DNA from: Desulfosporosinus orientis DSM 765
Lineage (GTDB): Bacteria > Bacillota > Desulfitobacteriia > Desulfitobacteriales > Desulfitobacteriaceae
Reading direction: 5' to 3'
Assembly (NCBI RefSeq): GCF_000235605.1
Contig: NC_016584.1
Coordinates: 1 to 64,000, forward strand
Length of the DNA: 64,000 nucleotides
Position 1 is the first letter of the stretch. The number at the start of each line of letters is the position of its first letter. Positions 54,842 to 63,175 of this stretch are shown one piece after another. The translations under genes and the position numbers were made by a program. Under the pieces are notes generated by a model, which was not told the DNA's origin, searched no databases, and saw nothing but the letters and a program-made list of their open reading frames with translations.

Positions 54842-55096
54842 ATGAATATTACCGATGTGCGGGTTCGGAAGATTAATACTGAAGGAAAGATGAAAGCGGT
54901 GGTCTCTGTCACATTTGATAATGCTTTTGTCGTTCACGATGTCAAAGTTGTTGAAGGAATGAATGGAATTTTTGTTGCTATGCCCAGCCGTAAAACTCCT
55001 GAAGGGGAATTCCGGGATATAGCTCATCCTATTTCGGCAGATGCACGAGAAGTCATTCAAACTGCAGTACTAAAAGCTTACCAAGAAGCCATTTGA
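54842..55096 (+). CDS. spoVG: septation/sporulation regulator SpoVG
   Basis: An 84-residue nucleic-acid-binding protein. It opens [20 protein letters not shown], continues with [20 protein letters not shown], and then [20 protein letters not shown], matching SpoVG over its whole length. In Bacillus it affects asymmetric septation and binds RNA or DNA. The ATG follows GGTGGTGA. A SigH-type promoter lies just upstream and a long palindrome just downstream. Confidence 0.96.
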   Translation: MNITDVRVRKINTEGKMKAVVSVTFDNAFVVHDVKVVEGMNGIFVAMPSRKTPEGEFRDIAHPISADAREVIQTAVLKAYQEAI

Positions 55097-55113
55097 AACG
55101 CTTATTTTAGATA

Positions 55114-55168
55114 TTTTAGACATGTTGAAGGGGACCTGGCAGTTAGGTCTCCTTCAACATGTCTAAAA
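55114..55168. terminator. long palindrome after spoVG
   Basis: TTTTAGACATGTTGAAGG and GGACCT are mirrored across GGCAGTT with one G-U pair, giving a stem of about 24 bp. There is no T-run after the stem except the T residues within it, so it could terminate in either direction or act otherwise. Confidence 0.5.
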
Positions 55169-55215
55169 AACTTAAGGAGATTAGAAAAAATTGGATGGTT
55201 TTTAGCAAAAGGAAA

Positions 55216-55242
55216 AAAGGATTCTTGCATATTTTGGCGAAT
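55216..55242 (+). promoter_or_regulatory. second SigH-like promoter, upstream of glmU
   Basis: AAAGGATTC (55216-55224), 11 bp, then GGCGAAT (55236-55242). It differs from the SigH form at one position. It would transcribe the eight-codon frame at 55265 and glmU. Confidence 0.35.
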
Positions 55243-55264
55243 AAACAACTTTTGAGGTGAAAAT

Positions 55265-55291
55265 ATGGTAAAAAACTCTTGGTTGCACTAA
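55265..55291 (+). CDS. possible eight-codon leader peptide
   Basis: ATG follows GAGGTGA with 4-5 base spacing and opens the frame MVKNSWLH, then stop. It lies between the SigH-like promoter and glmU, and its last codons overlap the -35 box of the glmU SigA-type promoter. So short a frame cannot be tested by conservation within one sequence. Confidence 0.2.
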   Translation: MVKNSWLH

Positions 55292-55311
55292 TGCCTTCCG
55301 AAAGTTATACT
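55283..55311 (+). promoter_or_regulatory. SigA-type promoter of glmU
   Basis: TTGCAC (55283-55288) and TATACT (55306-55311) are separated by 17 bp, about 50 bases before the glmU ATG. Confidence 0.55.
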
Positions 55312-55367
55312 TTTACGGGTATATAAAATAAGTAGAGGTTAAACTAGAGCTGGAGGCGAATTAGATT

Positions 55368-56729
55368 ATGTCTAATTTGGTAGCAGTGATCATGGCAGCA
55401 GGAAAAGGAACAAGAATGAAATCCAAGCTGCCAAAAGTCATGCATACGTTATCTGGAAAAACTCTCATAGAACATGTCTTAGATATGGTAGGTCAAGTTG
55501 GAGTTTCGCGTCCTCTTGTTATTGTTGGACATGGACGGGAGAGTATAGAAGCCCGTATCCGTAATCGGGCAGAGATTATCATTCAGAAAGAACAGCTGGG
55601 TACAGGGCATGCGGTTATGCAAGCATTGCCGTATATAGATGATGACCAAACTATACTTGTTTTAAGCGGGGATCAACCGCTGCTTAAAGCAAAGACATTA
55701 AACACTCTTGTCCAACTGCACCAAGCTCAGGAGGCCAGCGCAACTGTATTGACGGCTTATATGGAGGAACCTTTTGGTTATGGCCGAGTTCTCAAAAATG
55801 GCGAGAATCTTGTTAAGATTGTTGAGGAAAAGGATGCCTCGAATGAGGAGCGGAAAATTAAGGAAATCAATACAGGGACTTATTGCTTTAAAGGTTCTGC
55901 CCTGAAAGAATCTTTAAGCATGATTACGACTAAAAATGCCCAAGGGGAATACTATCTGACGGAAGTGTTTGATGTTTTACTTAGACAAGGACAAAAAATA
56001 TTGACTTATTGTACGTCTAACTCTTTGGAAGCTTTAGGAATCAATAGTCGTGGTCAGTTAGCAGAAGCTGAGGGAATTGTTCGGAGGAATATTTTAGAGT
56101 ATTGGATGTCTGAAGGTGTTACTATTGTAGATCCGGGGTCAACATTTATTGATGCAGAGGTAAAATTGGGACAGGACGTGACGATTCTTCCCTTTACAAG
56201 ATTATTAGGAAACACAGTAATAGAAGAAGATGCTGTTATAGGCCCTCAGACTAGTCTGGAGAATTGCAGTGTTGGACGCAGTTCAGAGGTGATTAACACG
56301 GTTGCCCGAGATGCCCAGATCGGAGAAGCGTGTATGATTGGACCTTTTTGCTATTTGCGGCCAGGCACTAAACTTGAAGCAGGAGTAAAAGTAGGGGATT
56401 TTGTAGAAATCAAGAATAGTTGGATTGAAACAGGTGCAAAAGTGCCCCATTTGAGCTATATTGGAGATACACATGTTGGAAAGTCGGCAAATATCGGAGC
56501 AGGTACAATTACCTGTAACTATGATGGGATTAACAAGCATCCCACGAAAATCGGCGATCATGCCTTTATTGGCAGTAATACAAATTTAGTTGCTCCACTG
56601 GAAATTGGGGAGTACGCAGTGACGGGTGCGGGGTCTACTATTACTAAAAATGTTCCTGCCAAAGCCTTGGCAGTTGAACGGAGCCAACAGGTCATTAAGG
56701 AACATTGGTATCGAGAAAAGATTAAATAG
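55368..56729 (+). CDS. glmU: bifunctional UDP-GlcNAc pyrophosphorylase / GlcN-1-P acetyltransferase
   Basis: A 453-residue enzyme making UDP-N-acetylglucosamine, the precursor of peptidoglycan. The N-terminal uridyltransferase has the nucleotide loop AAGKGTRMKSKLPKVMH. The C-terminal left-handed beta-helix has hexapeptide repeats from about 255, with catalytic residues in LSYIGDTHVG and the acetyl-CoA site GAGTITCNYDG. Both halves are complete. CTGGAGG lies upstream of the ATG. prs follows after 15 bp, as in Bacillus. Confidence 0.97.
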   Translation: MSNLVAVIMAAGKGTRMKSKLPKVMHTLSGKTLIEHVLDMVGQVGVSRPLVIVGHGRESIEARIRNRAEIIIQKEQLGTGHAVMQALPYIDDDQTILVLSGDQPLLKAKTLNTLVQLHQAQEASATVLTAYMEEPFGYGRVLKNGENLVKIVEEKDASNEERKIKEINTGTYCFKGSALKESLSMITTKNAQGEYYLTEVFDVLLRQGQKILTYCTSNSLEALGINSRGQLAEAEGIVRRNILEYWMSEGVTIVDPGSTFIDAEVKLGQDVTILPFTRLLGNTVIEEDAVIGPQTSLENCSVGRSSEVINTVARDAQIGEACMIGPFCYLRPGTKLEAGVKVGDFVEIKNSWIETGAKVPHLSYIGDTHVGKSANIGAGTITCNYDGINKHPTKIGDHAFIGSNTNLVAPLEIGEYAVTGAGSTITKNVPAKALAVERSQQVIKEHWYREKIK

Positions 56730-56744
56730 GGGGCAATAATAGGC

Positions 56745-57686
56745 ATGGCAGCAAAAGAATTTAAAATTTTTTGTGGGAATGCGAATCGTCCATTAGCACA
56801 AGAAATTGTGGACTATTTAGGAGTACCGTTAGGTGAAGCCAAAATCAAGCGTTTCCAAGATGGAGAGACCTGTCTGGCCATCGATGAAAGTGTTCGGGGG
56901 GCGGATATCTATGTTGTTCAGCCTACCTGTTATCCTACTAACGATAACATTATGGAATTGCTGATTATGATTGATGCTATTCGCAGGGCCTCTGCACGGC
57001 GGATTACGGCCGTAATGCCCTATTATGGCTATGCTCGTCAAGAGAGAAAGACCAGGGCGCGGGATCCCATTACGGCAAAGTTAATGGCAAATCTCATAAC
57101 GACCGCAGGAGCAGACCGTGTGGTTACTATGGATTTACACGCTCCGGCAATACAAGGATTTTTTGATATCCCGCTGGATCATTTGCCTGGGGTGCCTATC
57201 CTGGCAGAGTATTTCAGGGAGAAGGGATTAGAAAACATTTGTGTTGTTTCTCCGGATTTAGGTGGAGTAACACGTGCCAGAGACCTAGCCGAACGGATTG
57301 GAGCTACTCTGGCCATTATCGACAAACGCCGGCCGGAAGCCAATGTTTCAGAAATTATGCATGTCATCGGCGAACTCAAAGGAAAGACCGTCATTATGAT
57401 TGATGACATTATTGATACTGCCGGGACGATTACTCAAGGGGCTCAGGCCCTTATTGACAGAGGAGCTAAAGAAGTCTATGCATGCTGTACCCATCCGGTA
57501 TTGTCCGGCCCGGCAATTGATCGCTTAGCCAATTCTGTGATTCGGGAGGTTGTTGTCACGAATACCATTCCCTTAACTCGTGAGAAAGTAATTCCTCAAA
57601 TTAAAGTATTGTCTGTTGCACCGCTCTTAGGGGAGGCTATTGTCCGTATTCATGAGGATCTTTCGGTCAGCAAGCTGTTTAGTTAA
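56745..57686 (+). CDS. prs: ribose-phosphate pyrophosphokinase
   Basis: A 313-residue enzyme that makes PRPP for purine, pyrimidine, histidine and tryptophan synthesis. The flexible loop [20 protein letters not shown] (about 94-113), the PRPP-binding loop [15 protein letters not shown] near 218 and the Mg site [13 protein letters not shown] near 130 are all present. PRPP is also the inducer of the PurR repressor encoded 2 kb upstream. A strong terminator follows, so glmU-prs is a complete unit. Confidence 0.97.
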   Translation: MAAKEFKIFCGNANRPLAQEIVDYLGVPLGEAKIKRFQDGETCLAIDESVRGADIYVVQPTCYPTNDNIMELLIMIDAIRRASARRITAVMPYYGYARQERKTRARDPITAKLMANLITTAGADRVVTMDLHAPAIQGFFDIPLDHLPGVPILAEYFREKGLENICVVSPDLGGVTRARDLAERIGATLAIIDKRRPEANVSEIMHVIGELKGKTVIMIDDIIDTAGTITQGAQALIDRGAKEVYACCTHPVLSGPAIDRLANSVIREVVVTNTIPLTREKVIPQIKVLSVAPLLGEAIVRIHEDLSVSKLFS

Positions 57687-57687
57687 G

Positions 57688-57722
57688 AAAGGCCCCCGGG
57701 GTATTACCCCTGGGGGTCTTTG
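57688..57722. terminator. bidirectional terminator between prs and the PRC-barrel gene
   Basis: AAAGGCCCCCGGGG pairs with CCCCTGGGGGTCTTT, with one bulge, over TATTA. The A-rich and T-rich flanks let it serve both converging genes. The stop of the minus-strand gene lies inside the stem. Confidence 0.85.
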
Positions 57723-58429
57723 GTTGTAGGTATTTCTGAGATGACTTCTTCTTCAGTTGGGATAGTTTCGCTTTCCGGAATGATGATGGGCTCTTTATCC
57801 GCAGCTGCGTGGGAGACGGGTTTACCTCGATCCTTTTTAAAATAGCTGCTTAGAGTATGAGTAGTTTCAGAAGCTAGATTCGAAGTTGAGTGAAGGAAAT
57901 TTTTTAGTGTATCGCTAAGTCCTTTGTCAGAAACAGTTAAAGCATTTTCGCTGCCTTTTTGGATAACAATAACATCATGTCCTATCGTAGTAATGTAATC
58001 TGCAGAAATACAAGCTTTACCGTTAAAAATTCCTTCAAATCGACCTCCCGAAATTTCGATTTGTGTTATTTTGCCGGTACTTGGATCTACGTAATATTCT
58101 TCGGCTGTCCCAAGGGTCTTGCCTGATTCTGTGACCATTTTTGTGCCAATAATGGTCAGCTTTTCTTTGACTAAATCTAATAGCTCAGGTATGCTTGAAC
58201 TTTTTTCGACATGAGATTCTTTGTCTATGGTGATTGCGTCATCACCAACACTCACAACCTTTGAATAGGGGATAATGCGCTGGTCTTTAAAAAAGCCCTT
58301 AGGGTCCACTACGATGGCTGCAAGGGATTTTTTGCCGGCGTCTAATATTAAACTTTTGACATAACCGAGTTGTTGACCTTCTTGGAGTGAAATAATAGGT
58401 AAGGATAAGAATTTTCGGCTGGGTTTCAT
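57704..58429 (-). CDS. PRC-barrel domain protein
   Basis: A 241-residue protein with two PRC-barrel (YlmC/YmxH-like) domains, about residues 1-70 (LSLPIISLQEGQQLGYVKSLI) and 85-155 (IGTKMVTESGKTLGTAEEYY). The remainder is a low-complexity, charged C-terminal tail. PRC barrels bind RNA or membranes in several roles, and some clostridial members are linked to sporulation; no role can be fixed here. It has no signal peptide. It reads opposite to prs and pth and is not present at this site in Bacillus. Confidence 0.8.
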   Translation of the reverse strand: MKPSRKFLSLPIISLQEGQQLGYVKSLILDAGKKSLAAIVVDPKGFFKDQRIIPYSKVVSVGDDAITIDKESHVEKSSSIPELLDLVKEKLTIIGTKMVTESGKTLGTAEEYYVDPSTGKITQIEISGGRFEGIFNGKACISADYITTIGHDVIVIQKGSENALTVSDKGLSDTLKNFLHSTSNLASETTHTLSSYFKKDRGKPVSHAAADKEPIIIPESETIPTEEEVISEIPTTKDPQG

Positions 58430-58521
58430 AGTTCACCCCCTTTGCTGGTGATGATTCGTTTCCCTATTCTTAAAGAATGTATTCATGATATCCGATGATT
58501 ATGCTTTGGAGGTGACTAGTC

Positions 58522-59079
58522 ATGAAGGTTATTATAGGTCTTGGAAATCCTGGCGCTCAATATGCGGAGACACGCCACAATATCGGTTTTTTACTTGTGG
58601 ATCTATTGGCAGAGGTTCACAAGCTGCAATTTCGTTCTAAGTTTCAAGGGTTATTAGCAGAAGGGAATATAGAAGGAGAGCGATTGTTTCTCTTAAAGCC
58701 ACAAACATTTATGAATTTAAGCGGACGTTCAGTTAGTGAACTTAGCCGTTTTTATAAACTCTCTCAAGAGGACTTGTTGGTAGTTCAAGATGATATGGAT
58801 TTGCCCCTGGGCAAAATCCGTCTGCGGGATCACGGAAGTTCAGGAGGGCATAATGGTATTAAATCCATTCAGTTTGAATTAGGCTCAGAAAGGTTATGGC
58901 GGTTGAAGCTTGGAGTAGGTCGTCCGCCTAAAGAGTGGGATCCTGCACGTTATGTGCTCTCGCCCTTTGCAGAAGATGAAACAAAATTATTGGATGATGT
59001 ATTAGGCCGGGCTGAAAAGGCAGTCTATCTATGGATCAAAGGGGAATATGAACGAGCTATGAATTTATACCATCGTTAA
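58522..59079 (+). CDS. pth: peptidyl-tRNA hydrolase
   Basis: A 185-residue esterase that recycles stalled peptidyl-tRNAs (SpoVC in B. subtilis). The N-terminal [18 protein letters not shown] contains the catalytic His and tRNA-binding Asn. [29 protein letters not shown] with the catalytic Asp, and [12 protein letters not shown] are all in place. GGAGGTGA precedes the ATG. It is followed by fin and mfd, as in Bacillus. Confidence 0.97.
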   Translation: MKVIIGLGNPGAQYAETRHNIGFLLVDLLAEVHKLQFRSKFQGLLAEGNIEGERLFLLKPQTFMNLSGRSVSELSRFYKLSQEDLLVVQDDMDLPLGKIRLRDHGSSGGHNGIKSIQFELGSERLWRLKLGVGRPPKEWDPARYVLSPFAEDETKLLDDVLGRAEKAVYLWIKGEYERAMNLYHR

Positions 59080-59084
59080 AAAGA

Positions 59085-59114
59085 GTATAACCTTCCTGGC
59101 TAGGGGCAATTCTA
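59085..59114 (+). promoter_or_regulatory. SigF-type promoter of fin
   Basis: GTATA (59085-59089), 15 bp, then GGCAATTCTA (59105-59114). The -35 is a perfect SigF form, and the -10 fits GGNRANANTW at all but one position. The start would fall close to 59121, with the ribosome binding site GGGAGG at the 5' end of the message. Confidence 0.6.
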
Positions 59115-59135
59115 CTAGCAGGGAGGTTGATTGGG

Positions 59136-59312
59136 TTGAAAATACTTAAAGTATGTCATACGTGTGATCGAATTATTGGAGAGATTGAATTAGATGACTT
59201 GACCAGTCAGAATTCGGACCCTATAATGGATATCGTTGGAAATGTAGCCTATGCACTTTGCACCGATTGTTTACGAGACATGGAAACAGAACCTAATAAT
59301 ACATATCATTAA
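59136..59312 (+). CDS. fin: anti-sigma-F factor Fin family protein (DUF2757)
   Basis: A 58-residue protein with two CxxC pairs, CHTC near the N-terminus and CTDC near residue 45, like B. subtilis Fin (YabK), which binds SigF and helps the switch to SigG. The position between pth and mfd is exactly that of fin in B. subtilis. It is shorter than Fin of Bacillus (about 76 residues). The TTG at 59136 was chosen because GGGAGG lies 9-10 bases upstream; a TTG three codons earlier abuts that site. Sequence similarity is limited to the zinc residues and spacing, so the call rests partly on context. Confidence 0.75.
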   Translation: MKILKVCHTCDRIIGEIELDDLTSQNSDPIMDIVGNVAYALCTDCLRDMETEPNNTYH

Positions 59313-59327
59313 TAAGAAAATCAGATT

Positions 59328-59407
59328 GATGAACGCCTTTATAACCCTTATTAGAAGTCTTTAGGGGGAGGCAAATGGGGGTCCGTAATTGGGCGTTCAT
59401 CTTTTTT
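59328..59407 (+). terminator. long-range stem after fin, followed by T-run
   Basis: GATGAACGCC (59328-59337) pairs exactly with GGCGTTCATC (59392-59401), followed by TTTTTT. The 54-base interior is G-rich (GGGGGAGGCAAATGGGGG) and not a simple loop. It can work as a terminator, but the interior suggests a structured RNA. Confidence 0.5.
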
Positions 59408-59430
59408 GCATGGTCGCTTGACCTGAAGTG

Positions 59431-59582
59431 TGGGTTGTGCTAGGGCAGTGTCTTGGGCGCCAGCTAAGTTTTCTAAATACTACTCAGAAAGTATGACTTT
59501 GCAGTACATACTTTCTGAAGCATAAGTGCAACTAAGGCAGTTGCCTGCGCCAGATGGCTTGGCACCCAGCCTAGTTTTCTAT
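59431..59582 (+). repeat. dispersed palindromic repeat, copy C with adjacent fragment
   Basis: The intact copy is 59484-59582. TCAGAAAGTATG (59484-59495) and its exact complement (59507-59518) form the 5' hairpin. Then comes cataagtgcaactaaggc, a compound hairpin in which GCGCCAGA/GGCTTGGC-type arms pair, and the end agcctagttttctata. Just before it, 59431-59480 carries another tail fragment (gggcgccagctaagttttct). It ends 22 bases before the mfd start codon. Confidence 0.65.
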
Positions 59583-59603
59583 ATACCCGAAAGGATGAAC
59601 ATT

Positions 59604-62600
59604 TTGAAAACCATTTATAGTTATATTCAAAGGGGGCTCGACATCCCGGAGATTAATCAATCCTTACGCCGTAAAGAATGGCCCCAGATGATTTATGATT
59701 TAACAGGAAGCCAAAAAGCGGCTTTTGTAGCTCAGCTTTTCCGCAAGTCTAAACCTGGACTTATTTTAACCTATTCTGAGGAGCAGGCTCAGAAGTGGGC
59801 CAATGATTTGAGAACTTGGTGCTCACATCAAACCATCCTACATCTTCCGGCAACGGAATGGCTTCCTTTTGAAATATTGGGCAGGAGCAGGGAAACTACG
59901 GCAGAGAGAATTAGGGTATTGAATAGGCTGGCCCTTGGCCAGAATTGTATTGTAGTCGCATCCATTCTTGCTGTAGAACGACGATTATTTTCTCCACAAC
60001 GCTGGAAGGATTTTTCACTGACCATTGAAGTAGGGCAAAAGTATAATTTACTGGATGTCCTTTCTCTGCTAGTTACGGGAGGATATGAAAGGATTGAAAC
60101 GGTTGAGGGTCGAGGTCAATTTGCGTTAAGAGGAGGAATTTTGGATATCGCCTCTTTTGATGGGGAGGCAGTACGTATTGAATTCTTTGATGATGAAGTA
60201 GATTCAATCCGTACCTTTGACCTAGAAACACAGAAATCCATCCGTTCACAGAATAAGGTCTTAGTTTCTCCTGCTATGGAGTATATTGTGACCAAAGGGG
60301 AAATGGAAGAGCTTCGTTTTGCCATCAGGGCGGAGGCTAGAAAAACCATAGGGCGTCTCCAGCGTGCCGGGAAAAATGACGCTGCCGATCGTTTGGAAAA
60401 AAAGGTAACGTTTGTTGTAGAACGATTGGCACAAGGAATTTTAGATGAAAATATCTATCCGTTCTTAAGCTTACTAAATACCCCTCTCGTTCCCTTTTTC
60501 ACTTACTTAGCTGAAGATCATTTTGTTGTTTTAGATGAACCTATGCGCTTAAAAGAGCAGTTAGAATTTCAAGCTAACGAAAGACTATTAGACTTTACTC
60601 AACAGTTGGAACATGGTGAAGGGATTATTCATCCAGAGTCACAATTTATCACCTATGACGAGATAATAAAGCATGGAGAGTGTCATCCCTTAATTGGGCT
60701 TTCTTCTCTTTTAAAGCAGGCGCCAGGGCTCTCTCCGAAGAGAATTTTTAATTTAAATGCACGTCCCCTAACAGGGTTCATGGGAAAAACCAGTAAATTA
60801 GTGGATGAAATCATTCATCGTAAGAATACCGGGCATGTTGTAGCTTTGTTTGTTGGAGATGATGAGCATGTTGATCGGTTGATTCAAGGCTTAAAGGATC
60901 GGGGAGTAACAGCATCTCGAAAGGAACTTGATGAGCCTGTTGAAGAAGGTCAGGTTTATATCTATCCTTTTTCCCTTGATCAAGGATTTGAGCTGCCCCT
61001 TGGAAAAGTGGTCGTACTTACAGAAACAGAGATCTATAAACGAGAGAGCAAGGCCATCGGGAAAAAACCCAGTGTACCTTCTCAAAAGAAAGTATTTATT
61101 TCCGATCTTAAACAAGGAGATTTTGTTGTTCACGTCCATCATGGCATAGGTCAATTTACGGGTATAGAACGGCTGGAAGTAGGGGGTATTGCCAAGGACT
61201 ATTTTGGGATACGATATGCAGGTGAAGATCGGCTGTATGTTCCTTTGGATCAACTGCATCTCTTACAGAAATATCTAGGTAGTGCAGGAGAAACCCTCCC
61301 CAAGCTTTACAAACTTGGAGGATCTGAGTGGCATAAGGTAAAAAAGAAAACTCGCAGTGCTGTTAAGGAAATGGCCATCGATCTAGTCAAACTGTATGCT
61401 AAGCGGGAGACAATTCAGGGATATGCCTTTTCTCCTGACAATGTATGGCAAAATGAATTTGAGGATAAATTTCCTTATGTAGAAACTCCGGACCAGCTTC
61501 AAAGTATTCAAGATGTAAAAGCGGATATGATGCGGGCTCGACCCATGGATCGCTTGCTTTGCGGAGATGTTGGGTACGGGAAAACGGAAGTTGTCCTTCG
61601 GGCTGCTTTCAAAGCGGTAATGGATAGCAAGCAAGTAGCGGTTCTTGTACCAACTACGATTTTAGCTCAGCAGCATTTTAATACCTTCAAGGAACGGTTC
61701 ACAGGTTACCCTATTACCATTGAAATGTTGAGCCGTTTTCGGTCCCTAAAGGAGCAAAAGGAAATAATTCAAAGGCTTAAAGAAGGGAAAATTGATGTAA
61801 TTGTAGGCACCCATCGAATTCTGTCTGAAGCGGTAAAATTTTATGATCTGGGCTTATTAGTGATTGATGAGGAGCAGCGTTTTGGAGTCGCTCATAAAGA
61901 AAAGCTTAAAACCTTGAAAGGTAATGTGGATGTTTTAACGTTGTCTGCCACTCCAATCCCAAGAACTCTGCACATGTCCCTTGTCGGGGTTAGGGATATG
62001 AGTGTCATTGAGACACCACCTGAGGGGCGCTATCCAGTACAAACCTATGTCACAGAATTTAGGCCTGATGTGGTTAGAGAAGCAATACGTCGTGAAATTC
62101 AACGCGGAGGTCAGGTGTTCTATGTTCACAATCGAGTTGAGGATATGGATCAGGTGACTCGTTTTCTGAGTGAATTGGTACCAGAAGCTAAATTTGGGGT
62201 TGCTCATGGTCAAATGCGCGAAAGAGAATTGGAACAAGTCATGCTGGACTTTTTGGAACACGAAATGGATGTTTTAGTTTCTACGACAATTATTGAAACG
62301 GGACTCGATATGCCCAACGCCAATACCTTAATTATTGACGAAGCTGACCGCTATGGATTGTCACAGCTCTATCAATTACGTGGTCGGGTTGGACGATCCA
62401 ATCGTAAAGCCTATACCTATCTTTTATATAAGCCTCAAAAAGTTCTCACTGAGATCGCAGAGAAACGACTGGCTGCTATTCGTGAATTCACGGAATTTGG
62501 AGCAGGGTTTAAAATTGCTATGAGAGACTTGGAAATTCGAGGCGCCGGCAATCTTATAGGAGCTCAGCAACATGGGCATTTAGCAGCTGTGGGCTTTGAA

Positions 62601-63137
62601 ATGTACAGCCAAATGCTTAAGGAAGCCGTTCAGGAGATTCGGGGAGAAAAGGTAGAAGAGGTCACTGAACCAAGTATAGAACTCCAAATTGATGCGTTTT
62701 TGCCCGACACTTATGTTACAGACAGTCAAACGAAGGCTTCCCTTTATCAAAGGCTGGGTAATGTGAAAAATGAGAATCAGCTCAGTGAGATGGTCGATGA
62801 ATTAGTAGACCGTTTTGGGACTCCCCCTCGCGAAGTTGAACACCTCATTGAAATTATCCGACTTAAGATATTGGCAAGTGCTCTAAAAATAGAGCAAGTT
62901 CAACAAGTAAAACAAAATGTGAGCCTCAGGTTCTTGGCGGATATAGATTTCTTGTCGGGAGAGAAGCTAATGTCCGTAGCCTCAGCATCCGCGTTTCCCT
63001 TGTCATTTAAGACGATGCCAAATGGTAATCTAGAATGTAATATCCGTATTCGGACTCTTGATCAAGAGGCGGTCATTGAGGCAGTTCGCCGAGTGCTTTC
63101 GACATTTTACGACATTGCTTCGACGACAACTCCTTGA
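59604..63137 (+). CDS. mfd: transcription-repair coupling factor Mfd
   Basis: A 1177-residue translocase that removes stalled RNA polymerase and recruits UvrA. In order: the UvrB-like N-terminal region (IYDLTGSQKAAFVAQL, then RETTAERIRVLNRLALGQ), the RNA polymerase interaction domain (LKQGDFVVHVHHGIGQFTGI), the RecG-like helicase with Walker A GDVGYGKTEV and DEEQ in VIDEEQRFGV, and the C-terminal TRCF domain from about 1030. The TTG at 59604 was chosen because AAAGGATGA precedes it; longer in-frame starts run back through the repeat element. Length is that of the family. Confidence 0.96.
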   Translation: MKTIYSYIQRGLDIPEINQSLRRKEWPQMIYDLTGSQKAAFVAQLFRKSKPGLILTYSEEQAQKWANDLRTWCSHQTILHLPATEWLPFEILGRSRETTAERIRVLNRLALGQNCIVVASILAVERRLFSPQRWKDFSLTIEVGQKYNLLDVLSLLVTGGYERIETVEGRGQFALRGGILDIASFDGEAVRIEFFDDEVDSIRTFDLETQKSIRSQNKVLVSPAMEYIVTKGEMEELRFAIRAEARKTIGRLQRAGKNDAADRLEKKVTFVVERLAQGILDENIYPFLSLLNTPLVPFFTYLAEDHFVVLDEPMRLKEQLEFQANERLLDFTQQLEHGEGIIHPESQFITYDEIIKHGECHPLIGLSSLLKQAPGLSPKRIFNLNARPLTGFMGKTSKLVDEIIHRKNTGHVVALFVGDDEHVDRLIQGLKDRGVTASRKELDEPVEEGQVYIYPFSLDQGFELPLGKVVVLTETEIYKRESKAIGKKPSVPSQKKVFISDLKQGDFVVHVHHGIGQFTGIERLEVGGIAKDYFGIRYAGEDRLYVPLDQLHLLQKYLGSAGETLPKLYKLGGSEWHKVKKKTRSAVKEMAIDLVKLYAKRETIQGYAFSPDNVWQNEFEDKFPYVETPDQLQSIQDVKADMMRARPMDRLLCGDVGYGKTEVVLRAAFKAVMDSKQVAVLVPTTILAQQHFNTFKERFTGYPITIEMLSRFRSLKEQKEIIQRLKEGKIDVIVGTHRILSEAVKFYDLGLLVIDEEQRFGVAHKEKLKTLKGNVDVLTLSATPIPRTLHMSLVGVRDMSVIETPPEGRYPVQTYVTEFRPDVVREAIRREIQRGGQVFYVHNRVEDMDQVTRFLSELVPEAKFGVAHGQMRERELEQVMLDFLEHEMDVLVSTTIIETGLDMPNANTLIIDEADRYGLSQLYQLRGRVGRSNRKAYTYLLYKPQKVLTEIAEKRLAAIREFTEFGAGFKIAMRDLEIRGAGNLIGAQQHGHLAAVGFEMYSQMLKEAVQEIRGEKVEEVTEPSIELQIDAFLPDTYVTDSQTKASLYQRLGNVKNENQLSEMVDELVDRFGTPPREVEHLIEIIRLKILASALKIEQVQQVKQNVSLRFLADIDFLSGEKLMSVASASAFPLSFKTMPNGNLECNIRIRTLDQEAVIEAVRRVLSTFYDIASTTTP

Positions 63138-63175
63138 TATACTATTCTCATGTCAAACTGAAAGGGTGTGTCTTT

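Noticed and set aside
54842-55096. Possible second gene (yabJ/RidA) between purR and spoVG
   Set aside because: Only 116 bases separate them and they are accounted for by the SigH promoter and leader.
59526-59603. Longer mfd start giving 26 extra residues
   Set aside because: The extension translates the palindromic repeat and lacks a ribosome binding site; the TTG at 59604 has one.
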